Shown here: in pieces, positions 47,126 to 58,089 of the stretch
How the letters are laid out: each line of letters starts with the position of its first letter
Numbering within the stretch: position 1 is the first letter of the stretch
NCBI GenBank assembly: GCA_028564705.1
Contig: JAPXFQ010002747.1
Coordinates: 310,001 to 374,000 of the forward strand
DNA length: 64,000 bases
Source of the DNA: Apricaphanius iberus
Lineage: Eukaryota; Chordata; Actinopteri; Cyprinodontiformes; Aphaniidae
Direction of reading: 5' to 3'
Notes under the pieces: generated by a model
Told to the model about the DNA's origin: nothing
What the model saw: only the letters and a program-made list of their open reading frames with translations
Database searches by the model: none
Translations under genes and position numbers: made by a program

Positions 47126-47439
47126 TTAAAGAAATACAAGAATTTTGAAGTTTCACTATTCTCATTTTGGCTCTTTCTTCTAGCCCCACGGTGAAAAATT
47201 ATGAAGTATTCCCAGCTTTCTGTAAACTTTAAAAAAAATTGATTGGAACATTGCCTCTTTTTATAGAAAGATTAAAATAAAAGGTTGTGCTATAGCATTA
47301 AATGTTACCTGTTAGTTGACTAAACATAACCTCTGAACCAGATGAGAAATTACGGGTGATAAACACCAAGCTGCATGTGAGTGTAGTGGGTAGTGCAATG
47401 CATTCTGACCGCAAGACCCAAGTGCAACACCTAGCCTGG

Positions 47440-47640
47440 GAAGCGTCAACTTAGATTCACACATAGCCCTTTTAGGCAAACTAACTGGTTAACATTTTTC
47501 TAAAAAGGATCTTTATTTCCTCCTCACTTATGTAAAACAAATATAAGAGCTAATCTTTTGTTTTTGTTTTTTCAGAAAGTAGTTTCCAATGATCTTTTAA
47601 TTTATTCATAATTCAATCTTTTCAGAGCAACCTTGTATCA
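47440..47640 (+). repeat. Partial copy of receptor-array spacer sequence
   Basis: AGCCCTTTTAGGCAAACTAACTGGTTAACATTTTT joins, at about 47500, to AAAAAGGATCTTTATTTCCTCCTCA. In the array these two parts lie apart, at about 41485-41550 and 42390-42415, so this is a duplicated piece with the intervening DNA removed. Confidence 0.5.
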
Positions 47641-47689
47641 AGTGAAACCTCTTTATCCAAATATAAGAATATCTCAGTAGCAATGAAGT

Positions 47690-48055
47690 CGGATTTTAAA
47701 CTAGGCCACTTGACAAACGGTCTCCTTGTGGAGACGGATTCTGAGACAGATCTCCTCTTGTGTCCTGGATCATTGTTTCAGGTCACACGTTTGTCGACAA
47801 ACATTCTCCTGTACGATTCTTTAGAAATGAAGTTTCCATCACAACAAGCCATCCAGTTCCCAGGAATCTCTTCAACCCAGACATCTCACTACCTCCACCA
47901 TGTTGGGACTGTTGGGAAGATGTATTTTTCTTAAATGATCTATCAGTTTTATACCAGAGTTTACAATATACACACCCAAGTATTTCAATTGTATCCTCTC
48001 AGTCCCCACAATATTGTAATTTAGATCATCAGGTTTATAAGATGTTTTCTTGAGT
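47690..48055 (-). mobile_element. Possible degenerate LINE fragment
   Basis: The minus strand has a YLGVYIVNSG-like stretch (about 47960-48000) and VGTERIQ before it, reminiscent of the segment after the catalytic core in L1/Tx1 reverse transcriptases. The remainder is broken. Weak. Confidence 0.3.
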
Positions 48056-48077
48056 TTTTTTTTTTTTTTTTTTTTTT
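48055..48077. repeat. Poly(T) tract
   Basis: 23 T in a row followed by AAAGGC. It may be the complement of a poly(A) tail of a reverse-transcribed insert, or simple slippage. Confidence 0.85.
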
Positions 48078-48079
48078 AA

Positions 48080-49555
48080 AGGCTGACTGGGCTTTGTTTT
48101 TTTTTAAATTTTAAATGTTCTGTTGGATGTATTAACCCCCACGGTTCTTTACAACTGTCCTCCAGCATCAGAGCCTTTGAGAAGTGTATGGTTTTATTTT
48201 TCATGCTAATTTACCTGCATGTGTGCGAAAAGTATTTTTGGTTTGTGGGAAGGACAAAAGTTTCTGTAATCTCTGCCAACATTATGGAAATGACAGCACA
48301 CCAGTAAGCTTCGAATAACACTAGAATGACGACAATCTTTATTTTAACATTCATTTATTGCCTCTTGACCATTTTTGATAGTTTTAGCATCTGACCTTGT
48401 GCTTATGTTAGCACTATGTGCTTGCTATTTTAAATCTTCAATGCATTATTAATCTCTTTTAATAGTGCTATCACATAACAAATATCATTATTTTTCAGTT
48501 TCTTGTCATGGGAAATGCATGACCCTAATACATTCAGAGAGGTTAGTTTGACGCTAGCAGCAGGCCAATTGGTAACAATGCGACCTTGTTTGGAACATCT
48601 GTCGGAGTCATTGATATAAACTGAATTGAATCAAAAGACATATTCATCTCATTATGGTAGCGTTCATAGAATTCCATGATAACTGACAATAGTTTGACTT
48701 AAAGTGCTGTCAGTAATATTATTAAAAGGACGTCAGCATATGTTACTGTAAAACTGTAACGTTCAAACTTGCTTAAAACACCCAATAGTCATTATTTTGT
48801 AAAATATTTTTCTTTATATTGTTCAAAACCTCTTTTTATTGTTTATGGTACACATTATTTTTTTGTTAGTGATGGTTTTTAAGGTGCTTTGCTAAACAAA
48901 GCACAATAATATATTTTAATGAGTTCTTGGGACATTAAACAGTCACCTTATATATTCTTAGTGAGCATGTTATAACAAAAGTAAAAATTTGCACCTGGAT
49001 GCACAACTCTTCCAAGAACCTAAAAATGAAATTACAAATAAAAGGTTTCTGCACCATTAGATTGTCAAATCTCTACCTAACTACAAAAATGGCGAGGTAT
49101 GCAGCGCCTCAAATTGATTTAAAGAGACCGCACCAAAACGATTTATTCTCTAGACTCCTCAAAACAGGGGTGGAAGATGAGCCTGTAATGCTACAATAAA
49201 GAGGTATTAAGACCTAAGAATTGCAGTTTCACTGTGCATACATGCCCACTACATAGGCTATTACTGAATGATTTAAATGTAAAAACAAAGATTTTAAAAG
49301 CATGGCATGGCCAATTTAAACACAGTTCAGTTTATCTTCCCAGCATATCTCTTCAATCCACTTGTTCATCCTCCTGAAGAACCAGTTTTTGCCAATCTGA
49401 TGGGGCAAGCATCTCTGAAAAATCTATTTTTAACAGCTTTCAACTGTTGATCTTAGATCATTTACCTGCGTTATTTGCTTGGTCATGTGACTGGTAGTAA
49501 TGCAGGTCGTGGTTATGGGGTGTTTAACTGAAGCAGAGAAGGTCCAGTGGCTTGG
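48080..49555. other. Intergenic, nothing recognised
   Basis: AT-rich DNA with no open frame of interest, no splice-supported exon and no element ends that I could identify. Confidence 0.5.
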
Positions 49556-49559
49556 TCTT

Positions 49560-50770
49560 TATAGGAGGATCTTTTTGTGACGTCAGTGTTTATGCATCAT
49601 GATAGTGGGTGGCAGGAGACAACGTATTTTGCCTGTAATTTGATTGTTTTGCACGTTTGGAGGAAGATTTAGTGTAGCAGATTATTCACTCCTGCTGTGT
49701 GGTCGACTGTACAACCCACTGGGGGCGTGATAAACATTTTTTTTTCCAAAAAAACAAAAGAGATTGCGGGCGATCAGGATATCAAACCTGGATGCTCAAA
49801 AGAAAGTCTAGATTCCTGCAGCAACTTACGGAGTTTGTGTGGCTCATTTTGTTCATGGTAAGTTCTTGTGATCATGTATTTGTAATTAAGATAATAGTTA
49901 TGCAAAAAGCATAAGGTTTGAGTATTTTAAAATCCGCTGAGTTCTATTGGTTTTGCGTTCTGATTCAGATGTCCTGAACTGCAATCAGGACCCTGTCTAT
50001 GCCCACTGCTGTACAAGCAGCAGCTGTAAGTCCGATCCAGAGAGCTGCTTATAATTTATTTAATCATTGAATCTGCTCCATGACTGCATGTTTCTCCAAG
50101 ACTGGATTAAAAAAATCACTTTAAGTGCTGATATTTTTGCCCGAGACCACGTCACTGTATTAGTCAAGCCATGAACAGGACAACATAACTTATACAATAG
50201 TGATAACATTTCCATAAATAAATAGATAAATAAATAAGGCCGATTATCACTGAGGACTTACCAGCTTTGCAGTTGCGTTGATTTCACCGTTCGGCAATCA
50301 CCCACAGTTGATGCGAATCACGCCTTTTCTGCTTGTCTGACCTCCGCTTTTAGCACAAACAAGGCTTTTTTGTTTCACAGAGATCAGCCTAACTCTCCTT
50401 GAAACAACATAATTTCATGCCTCCAGACTTTTGGAAGCTGTAAACTTTTTCATGAGTGAAGGGTCGGCTTTAGGAATAGGGATAAATGTCTCCCCACTGG
50501 ATTTGTAGCCAAGACACAGGCGAATCAAACTAACCTCTTTCACATATCTAAACGGAGCTTTAAATAACTTCTATTTCGCGTCAGTTGAGATTTTAAGTTT
50601 CTCACTAAAGTTCTAAACTTTACTAAAGTAAATGTTAAAGTGGTTATATATGGGGGATTTTACATGCTAAGTGTTGGTTGCGTCTCTATAGCCGCTGTTC
50701 ATTTAGTTTGCTTTCTGCCATACAACCACTCGCGCATGCACAAAAAGATGTCAACAATGATCCTCCTATA
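49560..50770. mobile_element. Transposon relic with THAP-domain exon
   Basis: TATAGGAGGATC at 49560-49571 is exactly inverted at 50759-50770 (GATCCTCCTATA). Inside, on the plus strand at about 49690-49858, an exon-like stretch begins SCCVVDCTTHWGRDKH, continues with poorly aligned basic sequence and ends YGVCVAHFVHG before a GTAAGT donor. C-x3-C at the start and C-x2-H at the end is the THAP zinc-finger signature. The frame breaks in a T/A-run at about 49735-49755 and there is an in-frame stop, so the domain is dead. THAP domains occur in P-element and Kolobok-type transposases; I saw no target duplication that would decide. Confidence 0.6.
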
Positions 50771-51039
50771 ACAGGGTGGAAAGGGGAGGGAAATAAATAG
50801 AATATTGTTAAATATTAGGTTTCAGCAATAACATCAATATTTGTTCAGATATCGATATCTGCCCAAACTTTTCATTATGATGAATACTTTGATTAAGCAA
50901 AACTAAAATTTACAGACTTTTACATTATATATTAACTTTTATTTATAACCTCAAATACAATGTATTTTCCTTTGGTATTTATCTCCTTTTTACATTAAAA
51001 TTACTTTCATTATCTGCTCTAAGTTAATATTGCACATTT

Positions 51040-52190
51040 ATTTAGTTTATTTATGTAGCACCAATGTAAAACACCTCATCTCAACACACTTTAAGTTGAA
51101 CGTCATTTCAATCGTACATACATTCCAAATATTCTTTCAGTTCATCATTTCAATCAGTTTAAAAGTTTTCTAAAAGAAAACCCAGCACTTTGCAACGATT
51201 CATTGACCTTTTGCATTCACTCCTCCATGTAGCAACACAAGACCTTTGTTGAGTAGATGGCTTTAAAGCAATCCTTCATACAGACCATGCATATAACAAC
51301 ACTGGAGGAGAAAAAACTCCATTCCAAAAGGAAGGACCTTCCACCAGAACCAGAACCTAGCTCAGTGCAAGCGGGCATTTGCCACGTGTTAGAAGACGGA
51401 GAAGAGACACAAAAAGAATCAAAGAACTGTTATATATACTTTCTATGTAAATTAAAGTAAAAAGCTGGTAACAAGACAGGGAGGACATTCTGTTAGTTAT
51501 GGAGAGAAAAACACTGAGAAAATAACAAAGGTAAAAGCTGAAATAACAGCAAAAAATACAACTGGAGAGTAGTAGAAAAGAAAAATAGCAGGGTGAAGAA
51601 AACGACAGGCTATAGTAGCAAAACTTCAGAGATAGCTCAAGATAACCTAATCCATTCTAATCATATGATTTATCAAAATGGAAGGTTTTAAGCCTAGTCT
51701 TAAAGTAGAGAGTGTCTGCCTCATGGACTAAAACTACATATTAATACTTACTAGACCATTTTCGATCAGCTGAAGTTTTTTTAACTGCATTTTGTGGACT
51801 TCCTGATAGTGAAGAATGAAATTAGTCCAGCCTTGAAGTAACAAATGTTTGTGATTTTAGCAATATTCTGGCATTCAAAGAAGGAAATCATAGAAATGTG
51901 ACAGGTTGGAGGACCTGTCACTGTGGCTCTGATTGAACATGTGCCCTGGCTGCTTGGCCACGTGGATATTCCTTTGGTTGAATGGTTAGCACACATGACT
52001 CTCACCTGGGAACTCCATCCTGAGCCCTTGTTGTGTACCTTACCACAGAAATCTGTTTCATGTTGGATTTAAATGTCATGTCTTGGTCCAAAATAACATA
52101 AATGTTCTTTAAATTATTACTGGAGGCCAATTTAATGCCACCTACTGTAGATGAAGTTAATGAATAGGCAGTTTGTTTTCTTCAGACAAG
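51040..52190 (-). mobile_element. Antisense L2/Maui-like LINE 3' region
   Basis: Same family as 29095-32060. Shared text includes AAGGTTTTAAG, GTCTGCCTCA-GACTAAAACT, TTTTCGATCA-CTGAAG, TGCATTTTGTGGACTTCCTGATA, AGTCCAGCCT and CATGTCTTGGTC. It is interrupted at about 51900-52055 by unrelated sequence. The leftmost part (51050-51470) matches the LINE 3' untranslated type (GAAAAAACTCC, AGAACCAGAACCTAGCTCAGT). Confidence 0.65.
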
Positions 52191-52539
52191 TCATTTCCGA
52201 CTAAAATACAACATATCATCTAAAAATTGCTTAATATGTGTGAGTTATTCGATACATTTGGCTCACTATTCGACCATATCTTCCTCTCTGTGACTAACAG
52301 GAAGAGCCAAGATTGTATCAGTTGTGACTATTATTGTTTGTGCTTAAAACTGAAACTTACACATAGCAAAAGTGACCAAAGCAGTTTTTAGAAAACAATC
52401 AGCCACATTAAATTAGAAGGAAAACGTGTTTAGATATCAAAGAGCTTATCTCAACTGGTTTCCTCTGTACTATTACTGGAATCAATTTCATAGCAAAGCA
52501 GAATTATAATGCCCCTTTAACCTTAAACCACCCGACACA

Positions 52540-52875
52540 AAAACAGTTTTTTCCCCCAGGCTGTCGCTCTGACGAACTCTGTCTAGTCACAGTGTGTGAG
52601 TGCACTCACATAACAATAAACTATAACTCTGCACTTCTGTACATACTCACTGTAAAATAACCCCGGCTTGGTGTATATATTATCCTTTATTATTTACGAT
52701 CTGATATTTATTTGTATTTTTACTTATTTTTGTTCATATTTTTCTTTTTTTTCTTTTTTCTTTTTTATTTCACTTATTCAAGTTCTGTACTGGAGGAAAA
52801 AGTTTGCCGGAGTCAAATTCCTTGTATGTGACATACTTGGCCAATAAACTGATTCTGATTCTGATTCTGATTATA
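52540..52875 (+). mobile_element. LINE 3' end with (TTCTGA)n tail
   Basis: GTCAAATTCCTTGTATGTG, ACATACTTGGCCAATAAA and then CTGATTCTGATTCTGATTCTGA is a well-known 3' end of fish LINEs. The upstream 250 bases are 3' untranslated-like. Confidence 0.65.
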
Positions 52876-52879
52876 CATT

Positions 52880-53620
52880 TTGGTTGCATTTGTTAGAAAC
52901 TTCTGGGTGAAACCAACACCGTGTAGTGAATTAGAGATGCCAGAGACATCCCAAATAAGAGAGCTGGAGGGAAATTATATCTTAAGAGTACATATTATGG
53001 ACACACAAACCCAGTTTCATGGTTATGAAGGGGCAAAATGCCTGGCTTGCTGATGCTTTACTCCCTGTTACTCCTCCTTTAGTAGTAAAGGAATTAGCAA
53101 CTGCTGTTAACAAAAATATGTGTCCAACATGTTTTCACATTAACAAACATTCTTAATTTAAGATTTAAGAATTTTATGAGTTAAAATAGTTTGTTTTGTT
53201 TCTGAAGACCCAGACTGAAGCCGTCAATCAGAAACTAGTCCGAACCACACCTGCCAACGTGATTATCAAAGAAAATAATGCTGATGCTAATGCTGACAAT
53301 GCATATGTATTATTAAATACAAGTTTTCTGAGTTATTGTGTAGTAAAGTTGTTAGTGCAGGTGCTGGCCCTTTTCTAAGTTTAAGTCCCATTCCCTGCTT
53401 TTTGTTTTTGAGCCTTATAGCAACCCAAATCTATTAAGTTGACCCAACATGTCTACATTTAGTACAGTCAGCATAATTCTTTATTGCTAAATCAATCCAA
53501 ATCAGTTTGGTGGAAAAGATTTACATAATTTAATTATGTTCACCCAGCATTTTTATTTCAGTGTTCCCCATAAACATACTTGCACAAAATGTCTTCTGCA
53601 AATCTCCTGCAGACAATTGA
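52880..53620. other. Intergenic, nothing recognised
   Basis: AT-rich sequence downstream of the UGT gene with no supported gene. Confidence 0.5.
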
Positions 53621-53623
53621 TCT

Positions 53624-53629
53624 TTTATT
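53624..53629 (-). terminator. Candidate poly(A) signal of the UGT gene
   Basis: AATAAA on the minus strand, about 185 bases after the UGT stop codon. Confidence 0.5.
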
Positions 53630-53814
53630 GGAAGTTCAAAACTTAAAATTAAAATAAGAATATGTTATTCAGTTTTTTTCATCACAGTTTTACAGTGCAT
53701 GTAATGAGGTTCATTACAGTTACTTCATTGAAATTTAAACAGTGATCCACGATAAGCTCTGCAATTTCTTGCTCGTTTTCCTACATTAACGGACTGAATG
53801 TATTATTACTCCCT

Positions 53815-55407
53815 CTATTCAAGCTTGGACTTTCTGTGTCTTTTTAATCTGACAAAGCAGCTTCTACAGGACACCCAGATCAATGAAATGATAAACAATG
53901 CAATTGCAAAACAAAATGCCATTACATCAAGACAATAGTAGGCATACCAGGGCAGCTTATAAGACTTGGAGCGCAAGTGTGCTGCACCGCAATGCCTCAT
54001 GACATACTCTATCCAGAATACAGCACTGTCAATGGGTTTCATTGGTCTGTCATGATGAAGCTGTGATAGTTTCATCATATTTTGCTTGTATGGCTTTTCA
54101 GGGTCTAAAATGTTCTTCATAGCACTTGTCAGAGAGTCAACAGTTATCTTTGTCACATCAACTATCTCAGCCACATCTCGGGCCTTCAGACGGATGACAT
54201 TGTCATACTGATCAAATATGAGTGGAATACCTAGTACCGGTACACCATGGTAGATGGCTTCATAGATGCCGTTGGTGCCCCCATGCGTGATGAACACCTT
54301 TGTTTTAGGATGGCCCAGGATGTCGTTTTGAGGCAACCAATCAACCAGCTTGGTGTTGTTCCCTAGAGCAGCTGGACGTTTACCAACATGTCTCCACACA
54401 ACTTTTTGAGGGAGGTTTGCAAATGCTGACGCAAACGTTTCTGACAATTCAGGACCAAGGTCACTCAGCAGAGTGCCCAGAGTCATCACAATTACTCCAT
54501 GTTTACCAGAGGTCTGCACAAACTCCTCTAAATCTGAGGGAAGAGTCTTGGAAGGTTTACCTTGGAAGCCTCCAATGTAGATGATGTTGGGCATGGTTGG
54601 GCGAGGGAACTCAAAAGTAAAATCAACCCGCATTAGCCAGAGATCTGCACCTTGCATTAGAGACAAGGGGCTTACGTTATCTCCAAAATATTTTTCACAC
54701 AATTCCTGGAATGGTGGATTAGCAACATAGTAGTGCATGTAGACCAACATTCCGTGAAAGATAATATTACGGACCCTTTGGAAAAAGTGCATTTTGTCAG
54801 AGAAATGGGAGAACACTGCAGGGATGTAGGAGACTGGAGAAGGAGCAATAGCAAAATGACCCTCTCCACTGGAAATCCAGCGTACATTAAAAACCAAGGG
54901 AAGCTTGAGATAGTGTGCCACCAGCACTCCAGCTGGAAAAGCAGGGTCTGTCAGAAAAAGATCATATCCAGTTTCATTTAGCTGTCTGAGCAGTGTCTTA
55001 TTCTCAAAGACACTGATGGTCATGTTTGCCACACTCTTCTGGTTTTCTCCAAATAAATTGAAAAGATTCCGGTAATACTCAAAAAAAGCCCATAATGTTC
55101 CTTCATTTCGACGGATCTCCATAGACCTCTCCAGGAAGGCGGACATTTCCTCTTGGCTCTCGATGTTTTGGGGCAGTTCCTGGGCAATGGTGATGGACGT
55201 GTAGAGGGGTGAAAATTCAGAAACATACCAGCTGGTTGAGGAGCGAAACACTGTTATTTGATGTCCCCGAGAATGTAAAGCCTCCAGAATAATTTTCATG
55301 TTGAGCCAGTGACTCCCATCCACTGGGAAAACCAGCACTTTTCCGCCATCACCCCTGGACAGCAGCAATGCTGAAAACCATAGTAGCATCACCAGAGCTG
55401 GACCCAT
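53815..55407 (-). CDS. UDP-glucuronosyltransferase, fish UGT5-like
   Basis: One uninterrupted 530-aa frame, the normal UGT length. It transfers a sugar from a UDP-sugar to lipophilic substrates in the endoplasmic reticulum. Residues 1-20 are a signal peptide (hydrophobic, ending SRGDGG). H33 in DGSHW and D154 in FLTDP are the catalytic pair. Residues 305-315 (VIVMTLGTLLS) and the signature from W357 to Q400 (WLPQNDILGH ... THGG ... FDQ) form the UDP-sugar site. Residues 488-512 are the membrane anchor, followed by a basic tail RLKRHRKSKLE that fits ER retention. N-glycosylation sequons occur at N129 and N136. UGT1 and UGT2 genes are split into several exons; an intact single coding exon and the MTLGT motif favour UGT5. 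TTTTACAG lies two bases before the ATG, so an intron in the 5' leader is likely. Substrate unknown. Confidence 0.93.
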   Translation of the reverse strand: MGPALVMLLWFSALLLSRGDGGKVLVFPVDGSHWLNMKIILEALHSRGHQITVFRSSTSWYVSEFSPLYTSITIAQELPQNIESQEEMSAFLERSMEIRRNEGTLWAFFEYYRNLFNLFGENQKSVANMTISVFENKTLLRQLNETGYDLFLTDPAFPAGVLVAHYLKLPLVFNVRWISSGEGHFAIAPSPVSYIPAVFSHFSDKMHFFQRVRNIIFHGMLVYMHYYVANPPFQELCEKYFGDNVSPLSLMQGADLWLMRVDFTFEFPRPTMPNIIYIGGFQGKPSKTLPSDLEEFVQTSGKHGVIVMTLGTLLSDLGPELSETFASAFANLPQKVVWRHVGKRPAALGNNTKLVDWLPQNDILGHPKTKVFITHGGTNGIYEAIYHGVPVLGIPLIFDQYDNVIRLKARDVAEIVDVTKITVDSLTSAMKNILDPEKPYKQNMMKLSQLHHDRPMKPIDSAVFWIEYVMRHCGAAHLRSKSYKLPWYAYYCLDVMAFCFAIALFIISLIWVSCRSCFVRLKRHRKSKLE

Positions 55408-55409
55408 TG

Positions 55410-55955
55410 CTGTAAAACAGGCACAGAATTTAATCCTTTAAATGTCAAAATTTCTATGCAAATTAGTTTATGTATAAACTCATTCAAACTAGAGATGTAA
55501 AACACCTTGTTGTTGAAAGTGTGCAATACAAATAAAATTGTATTCCTTTGAGAAATTCCAAGAATTTGAATAAAAAGAGTGTTATAAGACTGTTATAACA
55601 CAGGTTGACACAAAGTATAATTCAAGCTTCTGGAAATATTGGAACAAATGTCCATGTTTCATGATGGTTTCTTTTGCTTGGAGAGAAATGTTGACATGTG
55701 TGCTTACATATGTTGTATTTTTAGGACTAACTTTGTGTCACACAATATGGCAATGTACGATCTCCTCCCTAGTGTCCTTAGATTTCTGGTTTTGGCCAGA
55801 CTGGGGGTTGGAGTCTGACTGTTTGAAGGTGTGGACAGGTGCCCTTTATACAGATAACAAGTTTAAAGAGGCATCATTAATACAGGTAATGAGCCAAAAG
55901 ACAATGTTAATGGTCTGTGAGGGCTGGAATTGTAGTTTTTTTTTTGTAGGTACAA
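55410..55955. other. UGT upstream region
   Basis: Presumed 5' intron and promoter of the minus-strand UGT gene. I could not locate the first exon. A fragment GTTGTTGAAAGTGTGCAATACAAATAAAATTG at about 55510-55541 resembles a short LINE tail in the plus sense. Confidence 0.4.
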
Positions 55956-55959
55956 ACTA

Positions 55960-56235
55960 CTTTGGCACACTTATTCATATACATTTGCCCCTTTTTAAAT
56001 CACCTTAAAAAACACATTTTTTATTTTTTGACTTTAGGGTATGACATATTTTTTATAATTTTAATTGTCCTCATTGTTCTTCTGTTCTACTGCTTTGTGT
56101 GGAGTATCATATGTAATTTGCTCTATCTGTTGTCAGTTTATCTCCTTTGATGCTATTCAATGACCCTTTATCTTTGTTAAGCACTTTGGTCAACTAATTG
56201 TTGTTTTAAAGTGCTTGTAGGTTTTCCATTAAAAC
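55960..56235 (+). mobile_element. L2-like LINE 3' fragment
   Basis: A KTHFLFF-like end of coding sequence at about 56010-56030, then an AT-rich stretch ending AAGCACTTTGGTCAACTAATTG and TTTAAAGTGCTTGTAGG, parallel to the LINE end at 9990-10010. Confidence 0.55.
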
Positions 56236-56239
56236 CCAT

Positions 56240-58085
56240 CCGAATAGGGAGCTTATGGTTGACGCGTGTTCGTAAAAAAGTATCTTCCACCAAAATAGTC
56301 TTTTCGTTGATTTATTGGTCAACTCAACACAGTAAAAAATATAAACTTCAAAAGACTATGACTGTCTTCTTAGACAAAGAATAAAACGGTCAGAAAAACC
56401 GTGAGCTCTCTTCCCTACGTTCCTCCAGCAAAAAAAAAAACAAACAACAAAACTTTTTTTTACTGCCCTCTCGCAGCCTGTGGTAAAACTAATTAAAGGT
56501 ACAGGCACTCATTATTTCTTTCTGCCCTTTTGTACTACTTCACACATATAACATAACATGTATCAAATATTCAAGCTACCGTAGTAACAATAATATAGTA
56601 AATATTAACTTGGTAATAAATCAGAGTTTAACAGCTTTCAAATATGATAAAAAAATTAAACTGAGATTAAATTTTAACGTAACAAAATATTAACTTAAAT
56701 TATCACCAATGCTGCATATGGCACCTACAGTGCTAAATAAAGAAATTATCTGTTGAAGTGTACCTATGATGAAAATTACAGACCTCTCTCATTTTTTAAT
56801 CGATAGCTGCCAAATACTTTTTAGCCTCACTGTAAGGTCATTTTAAGGGTAGGGTGATGGCTTATTAACCTTGCTCTGCAAGATGGATTCTCACGAGATT
56901 TAGACTTTTACAAACTCAGGAGAATCCTTCTTGGACCACTCCAGTCAAAACCATCCGACCTCCGACCAATATTTCGCCGACCAATTGTTTGTCAGCATTG
57001 TGTTTCTGGGTGGAAGTTGAGTTGTGATGGTAGTATCAACTGCCCAGCTAAGGGAAACAAACATGGTCATGCTGGTTGAAGCTCACGTAGAAGCGGCTAT
57101 TGAATCGGTTTTACAGGAACTGGACACTATTTCCTTGTTAGAAAATGAGTAAAGGGAAGCACTTTGTGAAAAGTGAAACAAATATGGCTGCGCCGGTTGA
57201 CACTGGTGTAGAAGCCAGTGCCAGGTGGGCGCTACCTTGCGCATCCTCCAAGAATCCAGTTAAAAATGTGTGGTATTGACACGGGGCAGGGCTACACATA
57301 GATCTGGCTGATGCCAGGTTAATTGGTTATGCCCATCAGAGAGAGAGAGATTATTCTCAAGCATAAAATGTTTAAGATATGCCTTGACATGCCAGCAAAT
57401 TCATTCCAATATCAGATTTAGTAATACACAGAGAAATTGCAAATAACTTGAATGCTCAAACGTAGTCTCTACAGGCCTCACTATGATAAACATTAAGAGT
57501 TTGTCATAGCCCAATCAAAAAAGATCTGAACAAGCACACAATTTAGGTTTGCATCTGAAGAGGCTACAAACATGTAAACACTTACCTTGGGGGAAACTAA
57601 AGTCGATATGCTGGGCCAAAATCATAGACTGTAGAAAATAATAGACAGCGCCTCCTCACTCCTCCCCGTTTACCAGAATGACACACTTTCATGGGGGAAT
57701 TCATGGCGGATTCACAGACTCCTCCTCCTCAGCTCTGACGAAGCATGTTCCTAAAAAGGGCATAGGGGCAGGATCCTCACTGTAGACTCTGTCCTCGCGG
57801 GGCGTGTATGGACATGTAGTTCGGTCGTAATCTCGCCCATTCTGCTCCCGCGTCTTTAGCTCTGATGCTAAACTTGGCTCGGCCCCCTCATTAATTATGC
57901 AAGATTTCAAAAAAAATATCTTACGGAAACCAGCCTGGTGCCCAGACTTTTTATGAGCCCAGCATTATCTCAGGAAGAATATGTAGCCATAGAAAGTTTT
58001 AAAAAAATGGGCACCAGGCATTAAAGTTGTTTTTAACGTGTCTAAAGTCCAATGCTTTTTAATGGGGGCCTAGCGGCCAAATGCA
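56240..58085. other. Unassigned stretch, possible helicase-element trace
   Basis: Mostly unrecognised. At 57060-57175 a short plus-strand frame (AIESVLQELDTISLLENE, then REALCEK after a stop) resembles the N-terminus of multicopy RecQ-like helicase genes carried by fish transposons, followed by CTACACATAGATCTGGCTGA. GC-rich sequence at 57660-57900 has open frames but no domain. Confidence 0.3.
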
Positions 58086-58089
58086 GGTA

